Source: Serratia sp. PL17 (GTDB lineage: Bacteria > Pseudomonadota > Gammaproteobacteria > Enterobacterales > Enterobacteriaceae). Taken from it: a DNA stretch of 64,000 bases. Each line of letters starts with the position of its first letter. Position 1 is the first letter of the stretch. A program made the translations under genes and the position numbers. The stretch lies in assembly GCF_017832355.1 (NCBI RefSeq), contig NZ_JAFIBY010000001.1:310001-374000 (forward strand), written 5' to 3'. Below the pieces are notes generated by a model. That model worked only from the letters and a program-made list of their open reading frames with translations. It ran no database searches and was not told the origin of the DNA. Positions 10,815 through 20,645 of the stretch are shown here, piece by piece.

Positions 10815-12020
10815 ATGATGAATGAAAATCATATTAAAAGATCCGAGTTTTTGTTTTATTCATTCTTTTTGGTCTCTTTTTCTCTTCTTGCGGCCATCTC
10901 ACCTGTACTAGGGTTTTATGTTCCGATAATTTTCTTAGCATTGAACTTTGGAAGTAACAGAACATATAGAGTGCTCATTTCCATTATAATACTTTATAGT
11001 AGTATGTTTGTGTTTGCCTCCAGAAATATTGCATCTGGCTCCATAAAAGATGATTTTGCAAATATATATTTTCCTGTGTTCAATATGTTAACCCACGGGA
11101 GTACTATATTCTATTATCAATTTACGAATGGTATTGAGTTTCTACTCCCGCTCTACTTTAAAGTTATTTATAATGTTTTTGGTATATCCCAACCTGTGCC
11201 AATAATGGCTGCAGTAACAGCATTGTGCCTTGGGGTTTTTTATATTTGGTTGGAGAAATATGGCCTGAGAAATATTAGTGAGGATAAACGCTCATTGTGT
11301 GTAGCTTCATCATTGGCTCTTTTGGTATTTGCGGTAACGACACAGAATATGAGGCAGGCAATATCTTGTGTCTTCTTATTATACGTGATAACTTATTTTT
11401 TTGAGAGGAAGTGGCTACTATTTTTTATATTTTTATTTTTATCCACCATAGCACATATAACCGCACTTTTCATCTTTCCTTTATTTGTGATACTGATGGG
11501 GGAAAATGAAAAAAGAAAGAAAGTAATTGCTGTTGCAGCATTGTTTATATCATTATCCTTCAGTGTTGTTATAGGAATTATAATATCAAAAGGTTTACTT
11601 GGCACTGCGACATATAAAGTGCTTTTTTATTCGGATGTTGATGCCGGTGATTTAGAAATTGGATATTTAAAATATCTATTTATAACATGTTTTTTTGGTT
11701 TTTTTTACTTTTCGCCTAACCATAAGAATTATAAAAGTCTTCTTTTCTACGGTACATTTATATATTTCGTTCTTGCTCCAATTCCAGTGATTTCACATAG
11801 GTTACTGTTGTTGATGGTTTCGTTCATGAACGGTTTTCTCATGTACTTGGCTTTTTATAGAGCATTAGGAATTTATCGAGTCATATTAATAGGGTATTGT
11901 GTCTATAGGATATTTAAAATAGGGCCCTATTTTTCGCCAGTTACAGGTGATGATAGCTTTATGAATTTATGGTTTAGCTACCCTTGGGTGGGGGATACAT
12001 TCCTATATTATCTCCAATAG
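10815..12020 (+). CDS. wzy: EpsG-family polysaccharide polymerase (Wzy)
   Basis: 401 residues with about ten hydrophobic segments and an EpsG-like pattern: a loop after the second or third segment reading RNIASGSIKDDFANIYFPVF, and TQNMRQAISCVFLLYV in the middle. It is the only polytopic protein besides Wzx in this operon, so it is the natural candidate for the polymerase that joins repeat units at the periplasmic face. Wzy proteins diverge widely, so the call rests on topology, position and faint EpsG resemblance. Strongly AT-rich. Confidence 0.75.
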   Translation: MMNENHIKRSEFLFYSFFLVSFSLLAAISPVLGFYVPIIFLALNFGSNRTYRVLISIIILYSSMFVFASRNIASGSIKDDFANIYFPVFNMLTHGSTIFYYQFTNGIEFLLPLYFKVIYNVFGISQPVPIMAAVTALCLGVFYIWLEKYGLRNISEDKRSLCVASSLALLVFAVTTQNMRQAISCVFLLYVITYFFERKWLLFFIFLFLSTIAHITALFIFPLFVILMGENEKRKKVIAVAALFISLSFSVVIGIIISKGLLGTATYKVLFYSDVDAGDLEIGYLKYLFITCFFGFFYFSPNHKNYKSLLFYGTFIYFVLAPIPVISHRLLLLMVSFMNGFLMYLAFYRALGIYRVILIGYCVYRIFKIGPYFSPVTGDDSFMNLWFSYPWVGDTFLYYLQ

Positions 12021-12081
12021 ATACAATAATAATTGGGATCACTATTAGATATAAATATCAATGGTTCTGGAAACTCACAGT

Positions 12082-13296
12082 ATGAAAGTGCTTATATTTA
12101 ACACGCTCTATTATCCATACCAGATCGGCGGAGCTGAACGTTCTGTACAACTTCTCGCAGAGAGTTTGAAAAATGGCGGATGTGAAGTTACAGTGGTGAC
12201 TCTGCATGAAGGCAATAAAATAGAGAAAATGATTCATAATGGTGTAAATGTAATAAAGTTACCATTATCTAATTTTTATTGGCCATGGGGAGAGTCGCAA
12301 AATGGGCTCACTAAGTTATTGTGGCACCTGTATGACATATATAACGTAAAAATGCGGAAGGTAATTGAAGCAGTTTTAAAAGACAAAACCTATGATGTGG
12401 TACATACCAATAACCTTTGTGGGTTCTCTGTGGCAGTCTGGAATTGGGCAGAAAAACAAGGGCTACCTATTGTACATACAGCTAGAGATTACTATCTTCT
12501 AAATCCAAATGCTAAACTTTTCCGGAAGGGAAAAAATCATTCGCCAAGAACGGTTGATTCTATTTTATTTTCATTTTTAAAGAAAATAAATTCATCGAAA
12601 GTGACTCAATTTGTTGGTATTAGTCACTATATTAAAGACTTACATGTGGAGAATGAATTTTTTAAAGATGATATCTCCAGTGTTATCTATAATAGTATAG
12701 CTGTACGAGAAGTTGCTATGCAAAGAAACAAGATATACCGCAAAGGTGAAGAAGTTGTTTTGGGATATCTTGGAAGAATAGAAGACAATAAAGGAATAGA
12801 GTTTCTTTTGAGTTCATTGGAGAGGATTGGAATTGGCATTTTTACTTTACTAGTTGCTGGAAAAGGAGACGCCAAATATATTTCATTTTTGAAAGAGAGA
12901 TACTCAAAAGTTAGTTTTGAATTTGTTGGTACCGTCAATGTTGTTGATTTCTTCCCTGATATAGACTTTCTGATTGTGCCTTCCCTGTGGCATGAGCCAT
13001 TTGGAAGAGTTGTTGTGGAAGCTAATTCTTGTGGTATTCCTGTTATTGCTAGTAATCGAGGGGGTATACCAGAGATTATCGTAGAAGGGGAAACAGGTTT
13101 CGTTTTTGATGCCGAAAATGATAGTTCACTCGTTGAATTACTTCAGGAAATTGCACTTTTAGAACGCCAAAAATATGAATTAATATCAATGAATGCCTTT
13201 GTTTTTTCTCGGCGTTTTAATAGTGAAAAAGTCATGAATGAATACATGGAAATCTATAGAAAAGCAATTAAAGTAAACAATAGTGCAACTTTTTAG
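12082..13296 (+). CDS. GT4 glycosyltransferase (GT-B fold)
   Basis: Begins MKVLIFNTLYYPYQIGGAER, the usual N-terminus of GT4 enzymes with the Gly-rich acceptor loop. An in-frame ATG 21 bases earlier lacks a ribosome site, so 12082 (GGA ten bases before) is preferred. The donor-binding C-terminal half has VLGYLGRIEDNKGIEFLL and VPSLWHEPFGRVVVEANSCG, the E-x7-E type motif of retaining GT4 enzymes. It would add one sugar to the lipid-linked repeat unit in the cytoplasm. The sugar cannot be read from sequence; mannose is plausible because manC and manB are nearby. Confidence 0.85.
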   Translation: MKVLIFNTLYYPYQIGGAERSVQLLAESLKNGGCEVTVVTLHEGNKIEKMIHNGVNVIKLPLSNFYWPWGESQNGLTKLLWHLYDIYNVKMRKVIEAVLKDKTYDVVHTNNLCGFSVAVWNWAEKQGLPIVHTARDYYLLNPNAKLFRKGKNHSPRTVDSILFSFLKKINSSKVTQFVGISHYIKDLHVENEFFKDDISSVIYNSIAVREVAMQRNKIYRKGEEVVLGYLGRIEDNKGIEFLLSSLERIGIGIFTLLVAGKGDAKYISFLKERYSKVSFEFVGTVNVVDFFPDIDFLIVPSLWHEPFGRVVVEANSCGIPVIASNRGGIPEIIVEGETGFVFDAENDSSLVELLQEIALLERQKYELISMNAFVFSRRFNSEKVMNEYMEIYRKAIKVNNSATF

Positions 13297-13334
13297 CGTT
13301 AATTTAAATGATGTTTGCTAATGAGTGAAATAAT

Positions 13335-14327
13335 ATGAGTGAAAAAAAATTTATCTTTGACAATCGTTGGATTGGTGAGCATGGAATTGGACGGTTTGCA
13401 AAAGAGATAAGAAAATGTGATTTGGATTTCGAAAATATTAGTTTGACGGGAAATCCGGCAGGAAAATTAGATGTATTAAAGCTTACTCTTTTTTTATCGT
13501 TGAGAAGGAGTAAATATTATTTCTCACCAGGCTATAATGCACCTTACTTTTTCATTAATCGGTCTGTGATTACCATTCATGACTTGAATCATATTGATAT
13601 AAATTCGAATAGTTCTTTTTTGAAGCGAGTTTATTATAATTATGTGCTAAAGCGTGCATGCAAAAGAGCATTGATAATATTTACTGTTTCAAGCTTTTCA
13701 AAACAAAGAATTGTTGAATGGTCAGGTGCCGATGATAGCAAAGTTATCGTGGTAGGAAACGGCGTTTCTGAAGAGTTTAATGAAAATGTTGCTGCATATC
13801 AGAATGAAAATCCCTATTTATTTATTGTCGGTAATAGAAAGGAACACAAAAATGAAGAGAGAGCATTACTGGCTTTTTTAAACGCAAGAATCCCTCATAA
13901 CTTTCAATTGATAATGACTGGTGATGCATCACAGAAGTTAACTGATGTTCTGGTGAAAAATAATGCCGTCAATAGAGTTAAATTTTTAGGTAAGGTGACG
14001 AATAAAGAATTAGCTTCATTATATAAAGGTGCTACTTGTTTACTTTTCCCTTCTCTATATGAAGGTTTTGGACTACCAGTCATTGAATCTATGGCCTGTG
14101 GTACACCAGTTATTACTTCTAATACAACCTCACTTCCAGAGGTCTCACAGGGGGCGGCACTGCTAGTGGATCCTAAAAGTTTGAGTGATATAACAGAGGC
14201 TATAGAAACGATAGTTAACAACGAGGATGTTTGTATATCAATGGTCGAGAAAGGATATAGACAGGCTGCTAAGTTTCAATGGTCGAAAACACGAAAAATA
14301 ATTGAGAGTACTATTAAACTCCTTTAG
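13335..14327 (+). CDS. GT4 glycosyltransferase
   Basis: 330 residues. The N-terminal domain has [10 protein letters not shown] and the linker [14 protein letters not shown] typical of mannosyltransferase-like GT4 enzymes. The donor domain has [40 protein letters not shown] and [20 protein letters not shown]. These motifs strongly resemble WbaZ/MtfB-type mannosyltransferases, but donor and linkage are inference. It ends 76 bases before the 3' end of a gene on the other strand, so the forward unit is interrupted here. Low GC. Confidence 0.85.
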   Translation: MSEKKFIFDNRWIGEHGIGRFAKEIRKCDLDFENISLTGNPAGKLDVLKLTLFLSLRRSKYYFSPGYNAPYFFINRSVITIHDLNHIDINSNSSFLKRVYYNYVLKRACKRALIIFTVSSFSKQRIVEWSGADDSKVIVVGNGVSEEFNENVAAYQNENPYLFIVGNRKEHKNEERALLAFLNARIPHNFQLIMTGDASQKLTDVLVKNNAVNRVKFLGKVTNKELASLYKGATCLLFPSLYEGFGLPVIESMACGTPVITSNTTSLPEVSQGAALLVDPKSLSDITEAIETIVNNEDVCISMVEKGYRQAAKFQWSKTRKIIESTIKLL

Positions 14328-14353
14328 ATGTTAGAGTTTGTTGCATTGCAGTT

Positions 14354-14386
14354 GACAACCCTACATTCTTCCTTCGCAGGGTTGTC
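14354..14386. terminator. Hairpin between convergent glycosyltransferase and glycosidase genes
   Basis: A 9-bp perfect stem (GACAACCCT / AGGGTTGTC) with a 15-base loop lies in the 75-base gap between the two converging genes. TTAATATT follows on the plus strand. Probably a stop for the forward transcript and possibly also for the reverse one. Confidence 0.5.
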
Positions 14387-14402
14387 TTAATATTAGTTAA
14401 AA

Positions 14403-15587
14403 TCACATGGTTTTAAGTGTACTTAGGAATTCGTTTAGCTGATTTATGTCTATAGGATGATAACGTTTCCAAGATATTTGTGCTTTTTTCCCGCTAGATG
14501 ACGTAATTTGTACTTTAATGATATTATCGCTATTTTCATTCTCTTGGAAATGGTAAGAGTCATCTTTTATTATCCGTGCAAGTTCTTTTACTGAGCTTGC
14601 TGATTTTTTTGGTGAATTTGTTGTGCTAAAGAAGCCATAGTTATTTTCCGGTTCATCTATGTTTATACCATCATCAATTAAATCATACCACCATAGGCCT
14701 TTCACATAAGGTTTACTTCTGGCCAGTATAGTAAATTTAATGATTTTTTGCGCTACGCTATCTTGTGATAGATCATGCACGTTGTGCATTGTAGGATAGC
14801 CAATTTCCGTAATGTAGATGTTTTTGGGTTTTCCAGTCTTACTGATTATTAAATCTTGCAGTTTCTCTATTTCATCTATTCCACTTTCAGGCGGTTTTGT
14901 TCCTGGTGACGATATTCTTGTCGAGTATGCATGGACTGATATTGCGTCGGAATAGTCTAAAATTCCATTGTCAATTAATCCGCTTAACCAAGTCATATAT
15001 TTAGGTATTGTTGGGTTTATAGAACCAACCATAACAATTGCATTGGGATCATTGTCTTTTATCTTTTTATAAGTCTCTTTTACTAGGGCAGTATATATTT
15101 TGGGGTCTGTTGGTGGCAGTGTTTTTTTCTTTATTCCTGTACCCTGCAACCATTCGTTCCATATCTCATAATATTTAACTTTATCTTTAAATTGACTGGA
15201 TACCCAGTTAGAATAATTAGCAAAAGCATTTATTTCATCTTGCGATATTGGATAATCGGAAGGGGTATAGAGATCGTTACCATAGTCTAGTATTAGTAGT
15301 GCAGATGTTAATTTGTCATTATTAATAATTTTTACAAGCTCATTTGTGTTCTTTAAAGGTGGTTGAATTGAGTATATTCCCTTTTCTTTCTCGACATTTC
15401 CCCAATTCAAATCCGTGCGAAATGAGTTAAAACCATATTGTTTTGCCAAGTTTACGTAATTCTCAGTTGGAGCTTTAAACTCGGCTGGATGAACGCCAAT
15501 ACCTAATTCGAATGCGTTTGCAGTGTTATGCATGCAGGCAAGTCCAAGTACGACAAGAATATTTATTTGAAGTGACGATCTTTTCAT
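14403..15587 (-). CDS. Secreted GH39/PslG-like glycoside hydrolase
   Basis: 394 residues with a signal peptide ending at about NTANA (residue 25), so exported to the periplasm or beyond. The mature part is a clan GH-A (beta/alpha)8 hydrolase: IGVHPAEF and SFRTDLNWGNVEKEKG at the N-terminus, acid/base Glu145 in YYEIWNEWLQG, and nucleophile Glu261 in IYITEIGYPT. The overall pattern resembles PslG-type GH39 enzymes that cut the polysaccharide made by their own locus. It is transcribed against all surrounding genes. A GGAG site stands 7 bases before the ATG. Family assignment (GH39 versus GH5-like) is by eye; catalytic residues are intact. Confidence 0.75.
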   Translation of the reverse strand: MKRSSLQINILVVLGLACMHNTANAFELGIGVHPAEFKAPTENYVNLAKQYGFNSFRTDLNWGNVEKEKGIYSIQPPLKNTNELVKIINNDKLTSALLILDYGNDLYTPSDYPISQDEINAFANYSNWVSSQFKDKVKYYEIWNEWLQGTGIKKKTLPPTDPKIYTALVKETYKKIKDNDPNAIVMVGSINPTIPKYMTWLSGLIDNGILDYSDAISVHAYSTRISSPGTKPPESGIDEIEKLQDLIISKTGKPKNIYITEIGYPTMHNVHDLSQDSVAQKIIKFTILARSKPYVKGLWWYDLIDDGINIDEPENNYGFFSTTNSPKKSASSVKELARIIKDDSYHFQENENSDNIIKVQITSSSGKKAQISWKRYHPIDINQLNEFLSTLKTM

Positions 15588-15912
15588 AGCTGACTCCGAT
15601 TTTGATAACAGGTAGTGTCTGTTACCTCAGTATATTGGTATGGAATACACAAGGCAAATTACACAGTTGAATTATTATACTAAAATTGTAAGTGTGTTTG
15701 TTTTTATGTGAAAAATTCAATATTGAGAATTTTATATTTTGCTTTCGAAGCCTGTCATCAATTGTTGGATTGCTTTAGACTAGCATCATAATATGATAGG
15801 TGATGTGTCGGGTGGTATCTATCTACTATAAGTCTTGGTGGATAAAAGATAATTTTTAAAAGTAAATTTAACAATAGTAAAGTAAAACTTACATGGTGTC
15901 AGAGGTGGTTAG
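15588..15912. promoter_or_regulatory. Divergent intergenic region, glycosidase / downstream glycosyltransferases
   Basis: 325 AT-rich bases between divergent starts, so it must hold a minus-strand promoter for the glycosidase and probably a plus-strand one for the second half of the glycosyltransferase block. A dyad TAACAG-N7-CTGTTA at 15606-15624 lies about 20 bases before the glycosidase start and could be an operator or leader hairpin. No clear consensus promoter hexamers were picked out. Confidence 0.4.
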
Positions 15913-16998
15913 ATGCTATATGTTAATGCCCGATTTTTAACACAAGAGATGACAGGGGTGCAGCGTTTTGCGGAGATGATATCTTTAGAGCTTGCTGAGC
16001 TAAAAAAAGATATATGTTTTTTATGTCCACCTGGGATTTTAAGGGCGTCAGTGGCTGAGCAGTTGGGTGTTTGTATTATTGGCTATTATTCTGGACATTT
16101 TTGGGAGCAAATAGAGCTCCCTGTTTTTTTGAAAAATAAAAATAATCCACTACTATTAAATCTAGGTAGTACGGGGCCGGTTTTCTATAAAAATAAAATA
16201 GTCACTCACCATGATGTTTCTTATCTTAGGTATCCAGAAAGTTATTCTAAGTCATTCGTTTTTTTTTATAAAACCATCGTCCCTTTAATGGTTAAAAGAT
16301 CTAGGCATCTAATCACCGTTAGTGAGTTCTCCAAAGATGAGATAAATTTAGAGTACAAAACGGAATTAGATAAAATATCTGTAATATACAATGCTGCGAA
16401 TGTTATTTTTGGGCCAAAACACAATTATATAAACAATAAAAATAACAATGATGAGATCTATCTGCTTGCTGTTTCATCACCAAATCTCCACAAAAATTTT
16501 CATGGAATGCTCAGTGCTTTCATTGAGGCGATGAATAAATCAAAATCTAGTTTTCCAGTAAAGCTAAAAATTATTGGTGCAACATCATCTGTATTTTCAA
16601 AAACAATATATAAAAAAGAAATGTACTCTAACAACATAGAGTTCATTGGGCGGGTAACTGATGAAGAGTTAGTTGATCTCTATCAGAATGCATTAGCCTT
16701 TATTTTCCCTTCTTTATACGAGGGATTTGGCATCCCTCCACTCGAGGCGCAGGCATCGGGCTGTCCGGTAGTTTCCTCGAATAGGGCAGCAATGCCTGAA
16801 GTTCTTGGCGATAGTGTTCTTTATTTTGATCCTAACGATGGCGAGGCTTTCAGTAATGCAATCGTGAATATTATTGAGAACCACGACTTACGAAATTCGC
16901 TTATTACTCGTGGATTTGAAAATGTAGGTAGATTTTCCTGGGAAAACTCGGCCCGTAAAATAATCGAGCTTGTGAATAAAATAGAAGTGTCTTCCTAG
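15913..16998 (+). CDS. GT4 glycosyltransferase
   Basis: 361 residues, beginning [20 protein letters not shown], a start typical of GT4 enzymes of O-antigen and capsule loci that recognise lipid-linked oligosaccharides. It has [13 protein letters not shown] between the domains and [39 protein letters not shown] and [20 protein letters not shown] in the donor domain. The AGAGGTGG site before the ATG is good. First forward gene after the antisense glycosidase. Donor unknown; similar in layout to the 13.3 kb enzyme but clearly distinct in sequence. Confidence 0.87.
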   Translation: MLYVNARFLTQEMTGVQRFAEMISLELAELKKDICFLCPPGILRASVAEQLGVCIIGYYSGHFWEQIELPVFLKNKNNPLLLNLGSTGPVFYKNKIVTHHDVSYLRYPESYSKSFVFFYKTIVPLMVKRSRHLITVSEFSKDEINLEYKTELDKISVIYNAANVIFGPKHNYINNKNNNDEIYLLAVSSPNLHKNFHGMLSAFIEAMNKSKSSFPVKLKIIGATSSVFSKTIYKKEMYSNNIEFIGRVTDEELVDLYQNALAFIFPSLYEGFGIPPLEAQASGCPVVSSNRAAMPEVLGDSVLYFDPNDGEAFSNAIVNIIENHDLRNSLITRGFENVGRFSWENSARKIIELVNKIEVSS

Positions 16999-17048
16999 AT
17001 ATTTCATTTTTTAACATCTAATTTTATTTATCGATTTTAAGGTTTTTT

Positions 17049-18203
17049 ATGTCGAAAGATTTAAACGTTGGTATCGTTGCTGACTGGCTAGTAAGCTATG
17101 CCGGTGCTGAAAAAGTAATTTCACAATTCATTGACATATTTCCTGATTCGGAATTATATTCTGTCGTTGATTTTCTTTCTGATAACTCTAGGGAGCTTTT
17201 CAATAATAAGACGGCTCATACTACTTTTATTCAAAATCTACCATTTTCGAAGAAAAAGTATCAGAGTTATCTCCCGCTTATGCCATTGGCAATCGAACAA
17301 TTAGATGTTTCCTCGCATGATGTAATATTATCCAGCAGCCATGCTGTTTCCAAGGGCGTTCTCACTGGGCCTGACCAATTACATATTAGTTATGTTCACT
17401 CTCCTATTCGCTACGCTTGGGATCTCCAGCATCAGTATCTGAATGAATCTGGTTTACGAAGCGGTGCCAAAAGCATGATTGCTCGATTCTTATTACATAA
17501 AATAAGAATGTGGGATTATCGAACAGCAAACGGTGTTGACCATTTTATTGCTAACTCACAATTTATTGCAAGAAGAATTAAAAAGGTCTACGGTCGTGAA
17601 GCAGATGTAATATATCCTCCTGTTGATGTTGATAGATTCTCGCTAGTAAACAAAAAAGACGATTATTACTTTACAGCTTCACGAATGGTTCCTTATAAAC
17701 GTATGGATCTCATCGTTGAGGCTTTTAGTCATATGCCGGATAAAAAACTTGTTGTTATTGGGGACGGTTCGGAAATGAAAAAGATAAAGTCTAAAGCTGG
17801 GAGTAATGTGGATATATTAGGCTATCAAAGTAATGATATTATGCAAAAGTATATGCAAAATGCCAAAGCATTCATTTTCGCTGCTGAAGAAGACTTTGGA
17901 ATAACTCCCGTTGAGTCACAAGCCTGTGGTACTCCAGTTATAGCCTTTGGGAAAGGAGGTTCATTGGAAACTGTAAGACCTTATGGGGAGGATAATGCTA
18001 CAGGATTCTTCTTTGAAGAACAAACTGTCGCTTCACTTGTCGGTGCGGTTTCGTTATTTGAAGAGAATTCAGAAAAAATAGATTCTGATGATTGTAGAAA
18101 AAATGCAATGAGGTTTTCTACCCATAGATTTAGAGATGAGATAGAAGATTATATTAATGATAAGCATGATCTTTTCACTGATAAAAAACGTATAATATAT
18201 TAA
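17049..18203 (+). CDS. GT4 glycosyltransferase, WbaZ-like
   Basis: 384 residues. The N-terminus NVGIVADWLVSYAGAEKVIS and the central YVHSPIRYAWDLQHQYL are hallmarks of the WbaZ/WbdB group, many of which are mannosyltransferases. The donor domain carries YFTASRMVPYKRMDLIVEAF, FIFAAEEDFGITPVESQACG and GKGGSLETV. With manC and manB in the same window, use of GDP-mannose is a reasonable inference but is not shown. TAAGG precedes the ATG by seven bases. Confidence 0.85.
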   Translation: MSKDLNVGIVADWLVSYAGAEKVISQFIDIFPDSELYSVVDFLSDNSRELFNNKTAHTTFIQNLPFSKKKYQSYLPLMPLAIEQLDVSSHDVILSSSHAVSKGVLTGPDQLHISYVHSPIRYAWDLQHQYLNESGLRSGAKSMIARFLLHKIRMWDYRTANGVDHFIANSQFIARRIKKVYGREADVIYPPVDVDRFSLVNKKDDYYFTASRMVPYKRMDLIVEAFSHMPDKKLVVIGDGSEMKKIKSKAGSNVDILGYQSNDIMQKYMQNAKAFIFAAEEDFGITPVESQACGTPVIAFGKGGSLETVRPYGEDNATGFFFEEQTVASLVGAVSLFEENSEKIDSDDCRKNAMRFSTHRFRDEIEDYINDKHDLFTDKKRIIY

Positions 18204-18236
18204 TTTTTTAAAACGACATTGCAAGCTGAGGAATTT

Positions 18237-19070
18237 ATGCTGGTAGTTAATTTAACAACAACATCTGGAAGACTAGATTTATGTGCTGTTACGCTTTGGT
18301 CTCTTATCCATCAGAAATTATTACCAGATCGGATTGATCTCTATATCTCTACTGATGCTTATATGGCTGATAAGGGAATAACTATCCTTCCTGATTGGTA
18401 TGAGCAATTAAATAGCATAAGAAATATTATATCTATAAAATATGTTGACAATATAGGTCCGTATAGAAAGATATTTCCTGCGCTTGATAGTTGTAATCAA
18501 GAGGATGTGTTAGTTTATGCGGATGATGATGTGGTTTATGGTGAGAACTGGCTTGACGAGTTAATCACATCTTTTAATGAATTCGGAGGAAAAGCTGTAA
18601 TTGCGGCTAGAGTGAGAATAAAGAAGAAGAATTTTTTTGGTCGATATCAAAGCTATAGTCGCTACAGTGTCTGCTCTTCAAAAAGAGAGGTTTCTCGTGA
18701 CTTTATAATTACCGGGGTAGGTGGATGTGTACTTAGGAAAGATCATGTGAAAGACATCTTTATAAAAAACCGTGATTTTCTAGATATAGCACCTAGAACA
18801 GATGATCTTTGGATCAGCAAGTTACTTGAAATATCTAAAAGTAAAGTGGTTACTTGTCCTAAGGCGCTAGGTTATGTGATGGAAATTCAACATTCTAATG
18901 ATGCTTTGAGTCAAACAAATAACATCATATTTAAGAATAAAGGCTTCTATAAGTTTTTAATAAAAGTGAAGAACTTAATTTTAGGATACATGGGAGTTTC
19001 TCTATCCAACAATGATGATGTGATGAGAAAGGTTGATGATTATTTTGTAATGAAGGTTAAAAGGCTGTGA
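18237..19070 (+). CDS. GT-A-type glycosyltransferase, poorly characterised family
   Basis: 277 residues. The ATG at 18237 is chosen over an upstream in-frame TTG because GAGGA lies just before it. It begins MLVVNLTTTSGRLDLCAVTL, followed by the acidic metal/nucleotide site VLVYADDDVVYGENWLDEL near residue 97 and a later acceptor-side acidic motif APRTDDLWISKLLE. The pattern is that of a small inverting GT-A enzyme with a DDD site. It does not match a named polysaccharide enzyme that I recognise. Fifth transferase of the operon after WbaP. Confidence 0.7.
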   Translation: MLVVNLTTTSGRLDLCAVTLWSLIHQKLLPDRIDLYISTDAYMADKGITILPDWYEQLNSIRNIISIKYVDNIGPYRKIFPALDSCNQEDVLVYADDDVVYGENWLDELITSFNEFGGKAVIAARVRIKKKNFFGRYQSYSRYSVCSSKREVSRDFIITGVGGCVLRKDHVKDIFIKNRDFLDIAPRTDDLWISKLLEISKSKVVTCPKALGYVMEIQHSNDALSQTNNIIFKNKGFYKFLIKVKNLILGYMGVSLSNNDDVMRKVDDYFVMKVKRL

Positions 19071-19136
19071 TGAGAACTGAGTTGAAATTTTACTCGATAA
19101 ATCTTAAAAAAATTGTATGTAACTCGAGAGGATTTT

Positions 19137-20576
19137 ATGGGGTTCTTTAACAATGTAAAGTGGGTAACACTATCCCAATTAATAAAAGTTTCTTGCCAAT
19201 TATTAGGAATGGTGATTTTCTCTCGCTATTTGACTCCTGGAGAAATTGGCGTGATGTCTATGACGCTGATTGTCGTTAACTTTGTTAATGTTCTTAGAGA
19301 TATGGGGTCGTCTGCTGCTATTATTCAACGAGATGTGCTTACTGACAGCCTAAAATGTAGTGTTTTTTTTCTTAATCTCTCATTAGGAATTGCTCTCTTT
19401 ATTGTGGCATTTTCACTTTCAGGTGTAATAGCTGATTTCTTCAAAGAGCCTGAACTGGTTAATACCATCAAGATAGTAGCGATCGCTTTTCCTATAAATA
19501 GCGCTACTGCTGTACATTTAGCTCTACTTGAAAGAGAGTCTAAGTTTAGTAAGACGGCAAAAGTAGAGGTTTTAGCATCAATACTAGCTCTTATAATTGC
19601 TGTTGTTTTTGTTATGCGCGGTGCAGGAGTCTATAGCTTAGTTATTCAAACTGTTTTATATGCTGTTATTAGCTCGATTGGATTCTGGGTCTACTCTTCG
19701 TGGTTGCCAAGGTTAAAATTTCAGCTTAGTGATGTGAAATCAATATTTAAATTCAGTTCTAACCTTGTTGGTTTCAACTTTATAAATTACTTTTCGCGTA
19801 ACTCAGACCAAATAATTATTGGCCGATCCTTCAGTGTGTCTATATTAGGACAGTATTCTTTAGCATACAGAATAATGCTCTTCCCTATACAAAATATTAC
19901 ATTCGTGTTAACACGCTCTCTTTATCCAGTGTTAAGTCGGCTTCAGGATAATAATAATGAAGCCGTTAGTGTTTATTTTAAGGTTATTAAAACCATTGCG
20001 ATTATTATCCCACCATTAATGCTTGGGATGGCAGTGGTGAGCCGTGAACTCGTGCACGTTATTTTCGGTGAGCAATGGACCATGGTGGCAAGCATGTTAA
20101 TCTGGTTAGCTCCGATTGCAATAATGCAATCTATGGTGAGCACAACTGGATCTGTTTTTATGTCTAGAGGGAGAACGGATATCCTTCTTAAGATTTCAAT
20201 ATATAATTCTATTTTGCAGGTTGGGGCTTTTATTATTGGTGGTTTTTTTAGCATAAGTATATTGATAAAACTTTATCTTATTTCTAATGTGCTAATGTTT
20301 TTCCCAAATATGTTTCTAGCTGTCAGGATAATAGGTGGGAGCTTTTTGGATTTCTTATATGTGATATTTAAACCTTTAGTTTCCGCTATTATAATGACTG
20401 CTGTTATTATTTTGGTATCAAATTACATTATTGACTTTCCCCTTGGGAATACGCTTTCTCTTCTATTGAAGATTTCTCTAGGCATAATGATTTATACAAT
20501 GATAGTTTCCGTTTTAGAATGGAAACTGTTATCAAACTGGTTTCGCTCTAAGAAAATAAAGTCATTAATTGGTTGA
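19137..20576 (+). CDS. wzx: Wzx, repeat-unit flippase (MOP/PST family)
   Basis: 479 residues from the ATG at 19137, which has a GAGAGGA site; an upstream TTG in frame is less likely. It has about 12-14 hydrophobic segments, and VIFSRYLTPGEIGVMSMTLI near the N-terminus is the hallmark of WzxC-like flippases. FFKEPELVNTIKIVAIAFPI, SRNSDQIIIGRSFSVSILGQ and YPVLSRLQDN follow. It moves the undecaprenyl-linked repeat unit to the periplasmic side for Wzy. Last gene of the Wzx/Wzy block. Confidence 0.88.
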   Translation: MGFFNNVKWVTLSQLIKVSCQLLGMVIFSRYLTPGEIGVMSMTLIVVNFVNVLRDMGSSAAIIQRDVLTDSLKCSVFFLNLSLGIALFIVAFSLSGVIADFFKEPELVNTIKIVAIAFPINSATAVHLALLERESKFSKTAKVEVLASILALIIAVVFVMRGAGVYSLVIQTVLYAVISSIGFWVYSSWLPRLKFQLSDVKSIFKFSSNLVGFNFINYFSRNSDQIIIGRSFSVSILGQYSLAYRIMLFPIQNITFVLTRSLYPVLSRLQDNNNEAVSVYFKVIKTIAIIIPPLMLGMAVVSRELVHVIFGEQWTMVASMLIWLAPIAIMQSMVSTTGSVFMSRGRTDILLKISIYNSILQVGAFIIGGFFSISILIKLYLISNVLMFFPNMFLAVRIIGGSFLDFLYVIFKPLVSAIIMTAVIILVSNYIIDFPLGNTLSLLLKISLGIMIYTMIVSVLEWKLLSNWFRSKKIKSLIG

Positions 20577-20605
20577 TTTAATTGGGTTAACTTGGTTTTT
20601 AGTAT

Positions 20606-20645
20606 TTGGTGTTTATTATATTATATAAACACCAATTTCCTTCTT
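20606..20645 (+). terminator. Probable terminator after wzx
   Basis: A perfect 11-bp AT-rich stem (TTGGTGTTTAT / ATAAACACCAA) with an 8-base loop starts 30 bases after the wzx stop and is followed by TTTCCTTCTT. It probably ends the exopolysaccharide transcript and insulates slaA. Confidence 0.6.
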
